Assembly: GCA_963845485.1 (NCBI GenBank)
Contig: CAWJSI010000013.1
Span: 257,301 to 321,300, forward strand
Source of the DNA: Bog-756 sp963845485
GTDB lineage: Bacteria; Actinomycetota; Acidimicrobiia; Acidimicrobiales; RAAP-2
DNA length: 64,000 nucleotides
Direction of reading: 5' to 3'
The translations under genes were made by a program, and so were the position numbers. Of this stretch, positions 34,895 to 42,439 are shown piece by piece; within the stretch, counting starts at the first letter, position 1, and each line of letters begins with the position of its first letter. A model generated the notes under the pieces. That model saw only the letters and a program-made list of their open reading frames with translations, searched no databases and was not told where the DNA came from.

Positions 34895-36399
34895 TTGCCC
34901 GGAACGTCACGACCCAGCCCGGGTCCGCGGCATCCGAGACCATCGACGCCCCGGCCCCCGGCGATGTCCTCGACGTCCTGCCTGCCTCCCAGTTCGATGC
35001 CCTGATCCGCATGGGACGGGCGCGTGGGGGCCTGACCCAAGACGACGTCATGACCGTGCTCCGCTCGGTCGAGCTCAGCGCTGAGCTCATCGTCGAGGTG
35101 GTCGAGCGGATCAAAGGCGCGGGGATCGAGTTCACCTACGACACCGGGGAGACGACCGTGCTGCCCATGTCGGTGACCGTGGCCGACGAGCTGTCCGGCC
35201 GCCTGCAGCACGACCTGTCCGTGCCACCGGGCCGTCCGGGAGCCGGTGAGGTGGAGGACGCGGCACCGTCGGCCCGCATCGTGTCGCTCGAGCCCGCTCG
35301 CATCCCATCTCCGGCACGGTTCGAGGCTCCGCCTTCGGCGGAAGCTCCCCCTCCGGAGGCCTCACCGCCGACACCAGATGTGCCGGCTGCCCGACCCGCG
35401 CCTCCGGCGAAAAAGGAACGGGCTCCCCGTCGCCCGGCGGCCAAAGACGGATACTCGGACGGCGATGGATTCCGAGGTTCGGCCGCCGATCCCGTACACA
35501 TGTATCTGAAGGAGATCGGCAAGGTCAAGCTCCTCGATGCCGCACTCGAGGTGGAGCTGGCCGAACGCATTGTGGCCGGCAACGAGGCCGTGGAACGACT
35601 GGCCGAGCATGAGGCCAGTGGCGAGCCCTACGGCGGCCGGGCTGCCGATCGGGTCATGATGCGGCGCGGCCAACTGGCCAAAGAAGCCCTGATCGAGGCC
35701 AATCTCCGTCTGGTGGTGTCGATCGCCAAGCGCTACCGAAACCGGGGCCTGGCCTTCCTCGATCTGATCCAAGAGGGCAACCTCGGCCTCATGCGGGCGG
35801 TGGAGAAGTTCGACCACACCAAGGGCTTCAAGTTCTCCACGTACGCCACCTGGTGGATCAGGCAGGCCATCACCCGGGCCATTGCCGACCAGGCCCGGAC
35901 CATCCGCATCCCGGTCCACATGGTCGAGACCATCAACAAGGTGGTCTGGGCCCAGCGTCAGCTCCTCCAAGAGCTGGGCCGCGAACCCAGCGCGGAGGAG
36001 GTGGCGGGTCGGGTCGACTTCTCCATCGAACGGGTGCGTGAGATCCAGCGGATCAACCAGGACACGGTCTCGCTCGAACAACCCATGGGCGACGAGGACG
36101 ACTTCAGCCTGTCGGATCTGATCGAGGACCGCGAGGCGGTCGTGCCCGACGACGCCGCCGCCAGAATGATGCTGGACAATGCCGTGCGGGAGGCGCTCGG
36201 TCACCTTTCACCCAGGGAGCAGGACGTCGTCCGGCTGCGGTTCGGCCTGGAGGACGGCAAGATACGCACCCTCGAGGAAGTGGGCAAGGCGTTTGGGGTG
36301 ACCCGCGAGCGCATCCGTCAGATCGAAGCCAAGACGCTGGCCAAACTCCGTCGGCCCGAATCGGCCCAACTACTGCGGGACTACCTCGACGAGGCGTAG
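34891..36399 (+). CDS. rpoD: Primary sigma factor RpoD
   Basis: 502 residues from GTG 34891. A region 1.1-like domain (about 20-95), a Pro/Ala/Glu linker, region 1.2 (DPVHMYLKEIGKVKLL), region 2 (NLRLVVSIAKRYRNRG, GLMRAVEKFDHTKGFKFSTY and TWWIRQAI), region 3, and region 4 (REQDVVRLRFGLEDGKIRTL, VTRERIRQIEAKTLAKLR) are complete. This is the housekeeping sigma-70; the SigB-type factor at 49201 is its alternative. Confidence 0.97.
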   Translation: MIARNVTTQPGSAASETIDAPAPGDVLDVLPASQFDALIRMGRARGGLTQDDVMTVLRSVELSAELIVEVVERIKGAGIEFTYDTGETTVLPMSVTVADELSGRLQHDLSVPPGRPGAGEVEDAAPSARIVSLEPARIPSPARFEAPPSAEAPPPEASPPTPDVPAARPAPPAKKERAPRRPAAKDGYSDGDGFRGSAADPVHMYLKEIGKVKLLDAALEVELAERIVAGNEAVERLAEHEASGEPYGGRAADRVMMRRGQLAKEALIEANLRLVVSIAKRYRNRGLAFLDLIQEGNLGLMRAVEKFDHTKGFKFSTYATWWIRQAITRAIADQARTIRIPVHMVETINKVVWAQRQLLQELGREPSAEEVAGRVDFSIERVREIQRINQDTVSLEQPMGDEDDFSLSDLIEDREAVVPDDAAARMMLDNAVREALGHLSPREQDVVRLRFGLEDGKIRTLEEVGKAFGVTRERIRQIEAKTLAKLRRPESAQLLRDYLDEA

Positions 36400-36401
36400 T
36401 C

Positions 36402-36420
36402 GGGGACTCGGGGGGTCCCC
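36402..36420 (+). terminator. Hairpin after rpoD
   Basis: GGGGAC and GTCCCC pair over a seven-base loop, starting three bases past the rpoD stop. No T-run. Confidence 0.5.
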
Positions 36421-36429
36421 AGGACGTAC

Positions 36430-36840
36430 TCAGGCGCGGCGACCCGCCGTTGCGGCCGGCCAGGTGCGTTCGGGGATGAGTCGTCGGCTGTTGAGGGCCG
36501 TGGCCAGGTCCTCGGCCAGGTCGAGAGCGATGGCGTCGGCGGCCTGGTCGCCGTTCCTCCAGCCCAGTCGGACCCCGACCGTGTCTTTCATGCGCTCGAC
36601 CCCCAGTGCCGCGACGGCCTTGGACTTCTCGGTGATGAGGGTGGTCGTGCCCGTGACCGGAGCGGATCGACCGACCTGTCCCGCCGCTGCGGCGATCTGG
36701 TGGTAGCGCTCCCGGCCCGCCCTGGTTCCCAGGACGTAGCCGGCAGCGAAGGCGATGACGGTGCCGGCGCGAAGCTTCACCCTCCCATTGTGCCTGTCCC
36801 GGCGCGCCCGTGCACCTTTGCCCGTCGGGGCGTTCGGCAC
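36430..36840 (-). CDS. YtxH-like small protein
   Basis: 136 residues from GTG 36840, which has GAGG about ten bases upstream; GTG 36780 is an alternative that begins right at the conserved part. The core is VIAFAAGYVLGTRAGRERYH, a single membrane segment with the GTRAGRE turn known from actinobacterial YtxH-like proteins, followed by a soluble amphipathic region. Function unknown; many such genes respond to envelope or general stress. Confidence 0.75.
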   Translation of the reverse strand: MPNAPTGKGARARRDRHNGRVKLRAGTVIAFAAGYVLGTRAGRERYHQIAAAAGQVGRSAPVTGTTTLITEKSKAVAALGVERMKDTVGVRLGWRNGDQAADAIALDLAEDLATALNSRRLIPERTWPAATAGRRA

Positions 36841-36895
36841 CGGCTAATGTCCTCAGGCACGCCGTGGCGCAGGAAGGCCTCGGCAGGCGATTCGT

Positions 36896-36968
36896 TCCGG
36901 GGTAGCTCAATCGGCAGAGCGAGCGGCTGTTAACCGCTAGGTTGAGAGTTCGAGTCTCTCCCCCGGAG
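36896..36968 (+). tRNA. tRNA-Asn (GTT)
   Basis: 73 bases. Acceptor stem TCCGGGG pairs with CCCCGGA, discriminator G; anticodon loop CTGTTAA gives GTT; T arm GAGAG-TTCGAGT-CTCTC is perfect. CCA is not encoded. Confidence 0.96.
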
Positions 36969-37497
36969 CTGTCGTGCCGAGTCGACACCTCGCCGAAGCG
37001 TCTTTGGCTGGCAGACCCTGGTGGGTTCCTCCACCTCCGGCGACAGCCGTCCGGTGCCGTATGTCCGCACCGCCCACGAGATCAAGATCATGCCCACTCC
37101 TGAACCCAGACCCGTCTGTGGCCTCTGTGGCCACCCTGGTGTCCATCGCCGTACCGATCGTCCGAGCTCGGGGGGCGCACCGACTTGTGACGACTGTGAC
37201 CGGTGCTGGATGGACCAACAACGCCACGACCGACCTCCCCACCACGGCTGATTGCGCCGGGGACATGCCCGCCCATCGGGCTCGGGCAGGAACCGAGACG
37301 AGGGCGGACCGCGTCGGCGGTCACGTCAAGGGGTGCCCTCCGAGCCCTGACCCGACCCGGTGTTCATGGTGGCGTGATCAGACCTCGGTCGGGCCTTCGA
37401 ACCTGTTCCGACCCCCTAGGTCCTCGGAGATGCGGTCATGGTGTCAGCTCGTGGACGCCCCGGGAACGACGGATCCCTGCCGCTACAGTGACGGGGC
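36969..37497 (+). other. 529 bases without a confident gene; possible small Cys-rich ORF at 37090-37251
   Basis: The stretch follows tRNA-Asn. The only coding hint is a 53-residue frame from ATG 37090 with CGLCGHPG and CDDCDRCW, a CxxC...CxxCxxC pattern like a tiny zinc ribbon. It lacks a good ribosome site and a recognised family, so it may be chance. Nothing else supported. Confidence 0.3.
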
Positions 37498-38391
37498 GTG
37501 CGCATCGCCTTTGCCACGACGGGTCCCGAGATCATCGGCCACGACGACGTTGACCGCCCCCTCCACGAGTCGGCGTTCGAGCGGGCCGGAATGGAACTCG
37601 ACTATTGCCCGTGGTGGGAGCCCACGGTGCCCTGGGAACGCTACGACCTGGTGGTCATCAGATCCACTTGGGACTACGTCCCTCGCATCGTCGAGTACCG
37701 GCAGTGGCTGGCGACCATGGACCGCCTCGGCACCCTCCGAAATTCAGCGGCCCTCGTGGCGTGGAATCTGGACAAGCGCTACCTCCTCCAGCTGGCCTCA
37801 GCCGGTGTGCCGGTCATCCCCACGCGGATCGCGACTGCTCCGGACCAGTTGGAAGGCTTGCTCAACGGTGCCGGTGAAGTCGTGGTCAAGCCGGTGTTGT
37901 CGGCGGGCAGCCTCGACACTGGCCGATTCGCCGCCGACGATCCGAAGGCCCTGGAACTCGGCCGCCGCATTCTCGTTCCCGGAACGCCGGTCATGGTTCA
38001 GCCGGCGATCCCCTCGGTGGCCGTAGAGGGCGAACTCAGTGCCGTGCTGTTCAGGGGTCGGTTCTCCCACGCCTTTCGGAAGGGCCCGATGTTGGCCCTG
38101 GGTGGAGGCGGGCTGGATGGATACGAACTGATTGGTCCGGTGTCCCTGACCCCCGAACAGGCCAGCCTCGTCGGATCGGCCGTCGATGCCGTGGTGCAGA
38201 TGGCCACCCATGAGTTCGGCGAGCATGAACCGCCGCTCTATGCCCGAGTGGACCTGGTGCGAATGGAGGAGGGTCGAGATGCGGTACTGGAGGTGGAGCT
38301 GAATGAGCCCTCGTTCTTTCTGTCGACGGATGCGGACGCTGCCGATCGGTTCGCCGTTGCTGTGCATCGAGAGGTGATGGCCTCCTCGTGA
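37498..38391 (+). CDS. ATP-grasp family ligase
   Basis: 297 residues from GTG 37498. The N-terminus has YDLVVIRSTWDYV, as in DcsG-like and RimK-like ATP-grasp proteins. EVVVKPVLSAGS is the nucleotide-binding loop, and VLEVELNEPSFFL supplies the Mg2+-binding Glu and Asn. Such enzymes join a carboxylate to an amine using ATP; the substrate is unknown. A TACAGT box lies just before the start, so the message may be leaderless. Confidence 0.88.
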   Translation: MRIAFATTGPEIIGHDDVDRPLHESAFERAGMELDYCPWWEPTVPWERYDLVVIRSTWDYVPRIVEYRQWLATMDRLGTLRNSAALVAWNLDKRYLLQLASAGVPVIPTRIATAPDQLEGLLNGAGEVVVKPVLSAGSLDTGRFAADDPKALELGRRILVPGTPVMVQPAIPSVAVEGELSAVLFRGRFSHAFRKGPMLALGGGGLDGYELIGPVSLTPEQASLVGSAVDAVVQMATHEFGEHEPPLYARVDLVRMEEGRDAVLEVELNEPSFFLSTDADAADRFAVAVHREVMASS

Positions 38392-38494
38392 TGGCCTCTT
38401 TTCAGCACTGAGGTCGGACACAACGCTCGGGCGGCCGTCCCGGCGGCCAGGGACCACGGACTGTTGGGATCCTTGCGCGACGGAGAGGGGGCCA

Positions 38495-38520
38495 GATTAG
38501 GAAACGGACCGACGGGGTAT
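38495..38520 (+). promoter_or_regulatory. Candidate SigB/SigF-type promoter for csbD
   Basis: GGGTAT at 38515-38520 matches the SigB -10 exactly; 16 bases upstream is GATT, a one-base variant of GTTT. It lies 49 bases before csbD. CsbD in Bacillus is named for control by sigma B, which supports the reading. Confidence 0.5.
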
Positions 38521-38569
38521 CGGCATACCGAGGCCGCAGCCGCGGTCCAAGCAGTGGAAGGAGTCTCCC

Positions 38570-38725
38570 ATGGGAGCAATAGACGAGGCCAAAGGAAAGG
38601 CCAAAGAGGCCGTCGGGGATGTCACCGACAACGATCGACTGAAGTCAGAGGGAAAAGTCGATCAAGGAAAAGGCAAGGTAAAGGATGCGGTTGACAAGGT
38701 CGCCGATAAGGTCACCGGCAAGTAA
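38570..38725 (+). CDS. CsbD family general-stress protein
   Basis: 51 residues: MGAIDEAKGKAKEAVGDVTD, then DRLKSEGKVDQGKGKVKDAV and a DKVADKVTGK end. This is the full CsbD pattern of Lys/Glu/Gly heptad-like helices. AAGGAG precedes ATG by seven bases. Small soluble stress protein of unknown action, abundant in many bacteria under sigma-B control. A SigB-like promoter is upstream and a long palindrome lies after the stop. Confidence 0.93.
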   Translation: MGAIDEAKGKAKEAVGDVTDNDRLKSEGKVDQGKGKVKDAVDKVADKVTGK

Positions 38726-38748
38726 GCACGTTCTTGGCTGACCTACGC

Positions 38749-38784
38749 GAACACCCCGCAACTGCATGCAGTTGCGGGGTGTTC
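38749..38784. terminator. Perfect 36-base palindrome between csbD and a convergent gene
   Basis: Two perfect 18-base arms meet at TGCA|TGCA, with GAACACCCCGC outermost and its complement at the far end. It begins 23 bases after the csbD stop and precedes the stop of the minus-strand gene at 38836. As a hairpin it is very stable and works in both directions, so a bidirectional terminator is most likely. Confidence 0.75.
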
Positions 38785-38835
38785 GGCTGTCTAGAGTTCG
38801 AAGCAGCGAGGTCTGGTGCACCATTGTGCCGGCCG

Positions 38836-39024
38836 TCAGGACTCGTCGGTCGCCCGAATCCGCTCCTCGGATTCCCCGAGGATGGCCTTAGCCTGGGCTT
38901 CGGGGTCATCGCTCGACCGCTCCTCGGGGGGCCGACCACCTGCCCGAGTGGCGATGACATCGGTGTCCAGCTCCTCCTCGGGCAACGTCGGCTCGGGAGC
39001 GGTGTCATCCTCGGGGTGGGTCAT
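38836..39024 (-). CDS. Small acidic protein
   Basis: 62 residues from ATG 39024. Rich in Glu, Asp and Pro; the C-terminal GGRPPEERSSDDPEAQAKAI and ESEERIRATDES resemble small unannotated actinobacterial stress proteins. A GGGTAT box ends nine bases before ATG and there is no ribosome site, so it is probably read from a leaderless message. Function unknown. Confidence 0.7.
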   Translation of the reverse strand: MTHPEDDTAPEPTLPEEELDTDVIATRAGGRPPEERSSDDPEAQAKAILGESEERIRATDES

Positions 39025-39033
39025 GATCGCTAC

Positions 39034-39039
39034 ATACCC
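39034..39039 (-). promoter_or_regulatory. SigB-like -10 box, leaderless spacing
   Basis: On the minus strand GGGTAT is followed by nine bases and then the ATG at 39024, the same layout as at 41622 and 47641. The -35 is poor (GGGT at 15 bases). Confidence 0.45.
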
Positions 39040-39098
39040 ACGGCCACTGGATATACCCATCGCGCGTGGATCGGCCGCCCGAAATGCACTAGCCCGAC

Positions 39099-39323
39099 CT
39101 AGGGCTCGATCTCGCCTTCGCCCTTCACCGATGCGCCGATCTCCATCATTTCCTTCTCATGCTCGGCAACGTCGGCGCGTCGCTCGGGATCGTCCTTGGC
39201 CAGGACATCGTCGGCCTCTTGTTCTTCCACCTCGGTCGCTGGTCGATCGGCCTCGTGGGAACGGGCGGCCTCAGATGCCTCCTCGTCGTGAGTTGCCTGG
39301 TCGGGCTCGGTTCGGTCTTCCAC
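39099..39323 (-). CDS. Small acidic conserved protein
   Basis: 74 residues, about a third Glu and Asp. The end EHEKEMMEIGASVKGEGEIE looks conserved and is preceded by ADDVLAKDDPERRADVA. No domain known. AGGAGG lies 15 bases upstream of ATG. A good SigB-type promoter (39362-39388) precedes it, which places it in the stress regulon. Confidence 0.75.
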   Translation of the reverse strand: MEDRTEPDQATHDEEASEAARSHEADRPATEVEEQEADDVLAKDDPERRADVAEHEKEMMEIGASVKGEGEIEP

Positions 39324-39361
39324 GTCTGGTGCCTCCTGGTTGTCCTGCGGTGCTGTTCCGT

Positions 39362-39388
39362 CTACCCAGGCGGACCACGGCTCAAACC
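39362..39388 (-). promoter_or_regulatory. SigB/SigF-type promoter
   Basis: Minus strand: GGTTT (39388-39384), 16 bases, GGGTAG (39367-39362). This equals the GGTTT-N15/17-GGGTA pattern known for actinobacterial SigF. Predicted start near 39355, about 30 bases before ATG 39323. Confidence 0.65.
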
Positions 39389-39422
39389 CAAACGGGGCCA
39401 GCTCCGACCGTCCTCTCGTCCC

Positions 39423-39752
39423 TTAGTGCTTGCCTACCGCTCGCTCGAGCTGGGCCTTGGTCATGGTCGAGCGGCCCCGTACGCCTTTACGTTTGGCCTC
39501 CTCGTACAGTTGCTGCTTGGTGCGTCCACCGGCGCCACGGTGTGAGCGCAACCCTCCGCGGCGGCCCGAGGAGATGTCCCGGACCGACGTGCCACTCGTT
39601 GTCCGCGATTCGCCGCTCCGAGCCCGCTCTTTGTTTACGGTTCTCGCCGCGACTTCTTCGGACTCTGACGCTGCTCGGCCCCGAGCCTCGAGGCCGTCGC
39701 GGATGTGTTCATACTGGCGCTCTCGCTTGGCACTCCACGATTGGTGGGGCAC
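39423..39752 (-). CDS. Basic KRERQYEH-type protein with Rho-N-like C-terminus
   Basis: 109 residues from GTG 39752, chosen because AAGGAGG lies eight bases ahead; an in-frame ATG is eight codons upstream. N-terminal WSAKRERQYEHIRDGLEARG and AARTVNKERARSGES are the pattern often annotated as plasmid stabilisation protein. After a Gly/Arg/Ser linker the end GRTKQQLYEEAKRKGVRGRS and TMTKAQLERAVG resembles a Rho-N/SAP-type helix-turn. It may bind nucleic acid (inference). The gene at 39816 is just upstream and probably shares its transcript. Confidence 0.8.
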   Translation of the reverse strand: MPHQSWSAKRERQYEHIRDGLEARGRAASESEEVAARTVNKERARSGESRTTSGTSVRDISSGRRGGLRSHRGAGGRTKQQLYEEAKRKGVRGRSTMTKAQLERAVGKH

Positions 39753-39815
39753 TGCCGCTACCTCCTTCAGCACCACTTGCCGTGGTGCGATCGGACCGAC
39801 GCTGCGGAGTTTCGT

Positions 39816-40025
39816 TCAGGTCAGCGCTGGCGGTCGAAATATCGCATACGTGCTCCGCAACCAGGACGAATAGGACGCCTGGCGGCGCCCTTCACCTGCG
39901 GCCCCCCAGTCGAGCCAGGTGTGCACCAGCGTGTCCAACGACTCCAGCCTCTCCAGCTCCCACGGAGCCTCTTGTCGGAGGTACTCGACGACGCCAGCAA
40001 CCCCAGAGGTGTCCGGAAGATTCAT
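39816..40025 (-). CDS. Small protein with leaderless SigB-type start
   Basis: 69 residues from ATG 40025. The frame is open to 40130, but a consensus SigB-type promoter lies inside that extension with its -10 ending nine bases before ATG 40025, so the shorter form is preferred. Contains GVAGVVEYLRQEAPWELERL and a Trp-rich middle (VHTWLDWG). No family recognised. First gene of a unit with the KRERQYEH-type protein. Confidence 0.65.
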   Translation of the reverse strand: MNLPDTSGVAGVVEYLRQEAPWELERLESLDTLVHTWLDWGAAGEGRRQASYSSWLRSTYAIFRPPALT

Positions 40026-40034
40026 AGGCGTGAT

Positions 40035-40059
40035 GTACCCCCTGCGCAGGGCCGAAAAC
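40035..40059 (-). promoter_or_regulatory. SigB/SigF-type promoter, leaderless
   Basis: Minus strand: GTTT (40059-40056), 15 bases, GGGTAC (40040-40035), nine bases, ATG at 40025. Fits both boxes and the leaderless spacing shared with 41622 and 47641. Confidence 0.65.
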
Positions 40060-40197
40060 TGATCGGACATTTCCATTGGGTTACAGATGATGCATCGGTC
40101 CCACGCCTTCGGTGACTCGATGATGGCCAAGCGTCAATTTTTCTGTCCTGCCACGAAGTCAAGCCGATCCGAACGGGTAGGCCGAGAGCCCGCCTTC

Positions 40198-41205
40198 CTA
40201 CCGTGCGGCGGACGAAGCAGAGCGACTAGCTCCGGTATCTGCTGCCCGAGGTGAAGCTGATTCGGCCGGTCTCGGCGCAGACTGAGCGGAACCGTCGAGT
40301 GACTGATGGACTATCGCTCGCTGAACCCGCTCATCGGCCTCAGTCGGATGGCTGGTCCGCAACGAACGGGGCCAAAGTCTCCTGGCCAACACGGGATTCA
40401 ACTCGGCGCCATAGAGGCTGATGGTGGCCAGCAGGAAGAGAAAGGCCACCAGGCCGATCACCGCGCCGAACTGGCCATATGTCGCCGAGCTGCTCTTGAG
40501 CTGGTGCTGGACGAGGCCCGATCCGATGGTGATGAGCAGGGTGAATGCCACGCCCGCCGGTACCGCTCCGGGGACCAGGGCACGGCTGGGGACGACAGAA
40601 GGAGTCAGGGCACGAAAGGCCCCCAGGTACAGTGCGCAGTTCACGAGGGCCATCCCCACGAGGACGAGGGTCCGCAGCCAGAACTCGACACCGTTGCTGG
40701 TGGCGTACGTCGTGAGGGCGGCACTGATCAGGAACGATCCCCCGATGATGGCTAGGCCGATGAGGCTACGGCCGAGGCGTTTCAGGAACCCGGGAACTTC
40801 CACCTGAGGAATGTTCCACACCTGCACCATGGCTTGTTGCACGGTCTGGGTCACCCCCTGGGCTCCGTAGACCATGCCGACCACGCCGATGATGAGGCCG
40901 AGGGCACTGCCGTGAAGGCTCCTCGATCCATGGGCAGGGTTGAACTGAGGACCCACGACCGGAAACTCGTGGAGGGTGTTCGTCAGCTGGTGTCCGAGTG
41001 AACCGACCCCGATGAATGCAAACACGGTGACAACGGCCAAGAGAAGTGGGTAGATGCCCACAAACCCGTACCACCCGAGCGCCACAACGTAGAGGCGCGC
41101 ACGGTCGTCTCCAAACTTCTTCACCACCCCATAGGCGATGGCCACGGGGCGCTGACGTTGCTGCCATGCGTCAACGGACGCCTCATAACGGTCGGTGACG
41201 CTCAC
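40198..41205 (-). CDS. YihY/virulence factor BrkB family membrane protein
   Basis: 335 residues from GTG 41205. About six membrane segments; family marks are YVVALGWYGFVGIYPLLLAV, GVTQTVQQAMVQVWNIP and YGQFGAVIGLVAFLFLLATI followed by YGAELNPVLAR. The last 60 residues are a Ser/Ala/Pro-rich disordered tail. Often labelled ribonuclease BN by error; true role is unknown, possibly transport or envelope stress. Confidence 0.92.
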   Translation of the reverse strand: MSVTDRYEASVDAWQQRQRPVAIAYGVVKKFGDDRARLYVVALGWYGFVGIYPLLLAVVTVFAFIGVGSLGHQLTNTLHEFPVVGPQFNPAHGSRSLHGSALGLIIGVVGMVYGAQGVTQTVQQAMVQVWNIPQVEVPGFLKRLGRSLIGLAIIGGSFLISAALTTYATSNGVEFWLRTLVLVGMALVNCALYLGAFRALTPSVVPSRALVPGAVPAGVAFTLLITIGSGLVQHQLKSSSATYGQFGAVIGLVAFLFLLATISLYGAELNPVLARRLWPRSLRTSHPTEADERVQRAIVHQSLDGSAQSAPRPAESASPRAADTGASRSASSAAR

Positions 41206-41302
41206 GACGAGCGTTCGGGTGACTCAAGCTCCCACCATGGTGCCAGCCCGCGGGCCGACAGAGATGGAGGGAGTCGGACTTCGGGCACTGGAAGATGATC
41301 CC

Positions 41303-41503
41303 TCAGACCGCCGCCGACCGACGGCGACCCCGGCGGCGGGCTAGTGCAAAGATCATTAGCGAGCCGAGCGCGATTCCCACTAGCCAGCCCTCCTCGAAGC
41401 TGAGAACGGGTGAACCTAGCTGCTCGTCGGTCGAGAGCTGTCCGTCGATCGGCGGCGGCACTGCACCGCCCAGGCCAGCCTGAGGTGGATCGTCAGTGGA
41501 CAT
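41303..41503 (-). CDS. Small membrane protein
   Basis: 66 residues. A Pro/Asp-rich N-terminus, one membrane segment (GWLVGIALGSLMIFALA) and an RRRGRRR stop-transfer end. A near-consensus SigB promoter lies just upstream with a ten-base gap to ATG and no ribosome site. Function unknown. Confidence 0.65.
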   Translation of the reverse strand: MSTDDPPQAGLGGAVPPPIDGQLSTDEQLGSPVLSFEEGWLVGIALGSLMIFALARRRGRRRSAAV

Positions 41504-41513
41504 GGCTCAAGTC

Positions 41514-41538
41514 ATGCCCCGCTAGGGCGCCGCATAAC
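41514..41538 (-). promoter_or_regulatory. Near-consensus SigB-type promoter, divergent
   Basis: Minus strand: GTTA (41538-41535), 15 bases, GGGCAT (41519-41514), ten bases, ATG 41503. One mismatch in each box. Faces away from the consensus promoter at 41588, so the 118-base gap may hold a divergent pair. Confidence 0.45.
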
Positions 41539-41587
41539 CGCTCAGTTCAGTGACCCGGTCGCCACGAGGTGGCCGGACCGGCTAGGC

Positions 41588-41612
41588 GTTTGCCCTTCAG
41601 CCGCCAGGGTAT
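41588..41612 (+). promoter_or_regulatory. Consensus SigB/SigF-type promoter, leaderless
   Basis: GTTT at 41588-41591, 15 bases, GGGTAT at 41607-41612, nine bases, ATG 41622. Both boxes are perfect. Confidence 0.7.
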
Positions 41613-41621
41613 GACGAAATC

Positions 41622-41771
41622 ATGGGAATCGTCTTGGTGGTACTGGTGCTAGCGGCGATCCTGGCCGGCCTCGGCTTTGCCATGCACGGGCTTTGGGTTC
41701 TGTCCGTGGTCCTGTTCGTGCTGTGGTTGATAGCCGTGGTGAGCCGCAATCACTCTAAGTCTCGAGCCTGA
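41622..41771 (+). CDS. Small hydrophobic membrane protein
   Basis: 49 residues: MGIVLVVLVLAAILAGLGFA, then HGLWVLSVVLFVLWLIAVV and a basic SRNHSKSRA end. Two hydrophobic segments and almost no loop, a common type in actinobacterial stress regulons. No ribosome site; a perfect SigB-type promoter ends nine bases upstream. The DUF6328 gene follows after 11 bases and is likely co-transcribed. Confidence 0.8.
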   Translation: MGIVLVVLVLAAILAGLGFAMHGLWVLSVVLFVLWLIAVVSRNHSKSRA

Positions 41772-41782
41772 CTGGCGGGCCC

Positions 41783-42379
41783 ATGACCTCTTCAGCTGCG
41801 AGCCCGGAGAGGCAGGAACCGCCCTCTCGGCCCGTTGGATGGACCACCGGCTCACCGGCGCACTCCGACGGAGGCAGTTGGATTCCGACCACTGGAGCGC
41901 AAGCCCGGAACGATCCTGGGCGCAATGAAACCGAAGAGGAGCGAGACGACCGAAATCTGGCCGATCTCCTCCAGGAACTGCGCGTGGCGAGTATCGGGGT
42001 ACAGGTCCTGTTCGGATTCCTGTTGGCACTGCCGTTCAGTGCTCGTTTCGGCCGCCTAGATCAGAGCCAGCAAGACTTTTACGTCGTTGTCGTCCTTCTG
42101 GCAGCACTGGCCACGGCCCAGCTCACGGCCCCGGTTGCGTACCACCGCCTGGTATTCCGGCGCCATCAGAAGAACCAGCTGTTGCGTGCGGCCAGTGTGT
42201 TGGCCTTGACCGGACTAGCGACCGTCGGTATTTCCATTTGTGGCGCCATCTACCTGGTCACGAGTGTGGTCGAGCATGGCATCGCCGTGCCGGTGATCGC
42301 AGGTATGTCGGCATGCATGTTTGTCGGGCTCTGGGTCGTGTTGCCGCTGGTTGGCCGAAGTCATAATCGAAGTGGTTAG
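41783..42379 (+). CDS. DUF6328 family membrane protein
   Basis: 198 residues. After a disordered N-terminus the family block is ETEEERDDRNLADLLQELRV, then SIGVQVLFGFLLALPFSARF. Four membrane segments follow (about 65-85, 97-117, 138-160, 170-190). Function unknown. It shares the SigB-type promoter of the small gene ahead of it. Confidence 0.88.
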   Translation: MTSSAASPERQEPPSRPVGWTTGSPAHSDGGSWIPTTGAQARNDPGRNETEEERDDRNLADLLQELRVASIGVQVLFGFLLALPFSARFGRLDQSQQDFYVVVVLLAALATAQLTAPVAYHRLVFRRHQKNQLLRAASVLALTGLATVGISICGAIYLVTSVVEHGIAVPVIAGMSACMFVGLWVVLPLVGRSHNRSG

Positions 42380-42439
42380 GGCTCGGAGCTTGACGGCGAT
42401 CTCGGCTGGCGCCATGGTGGGAAGGCCGAGGCGTGCTCG

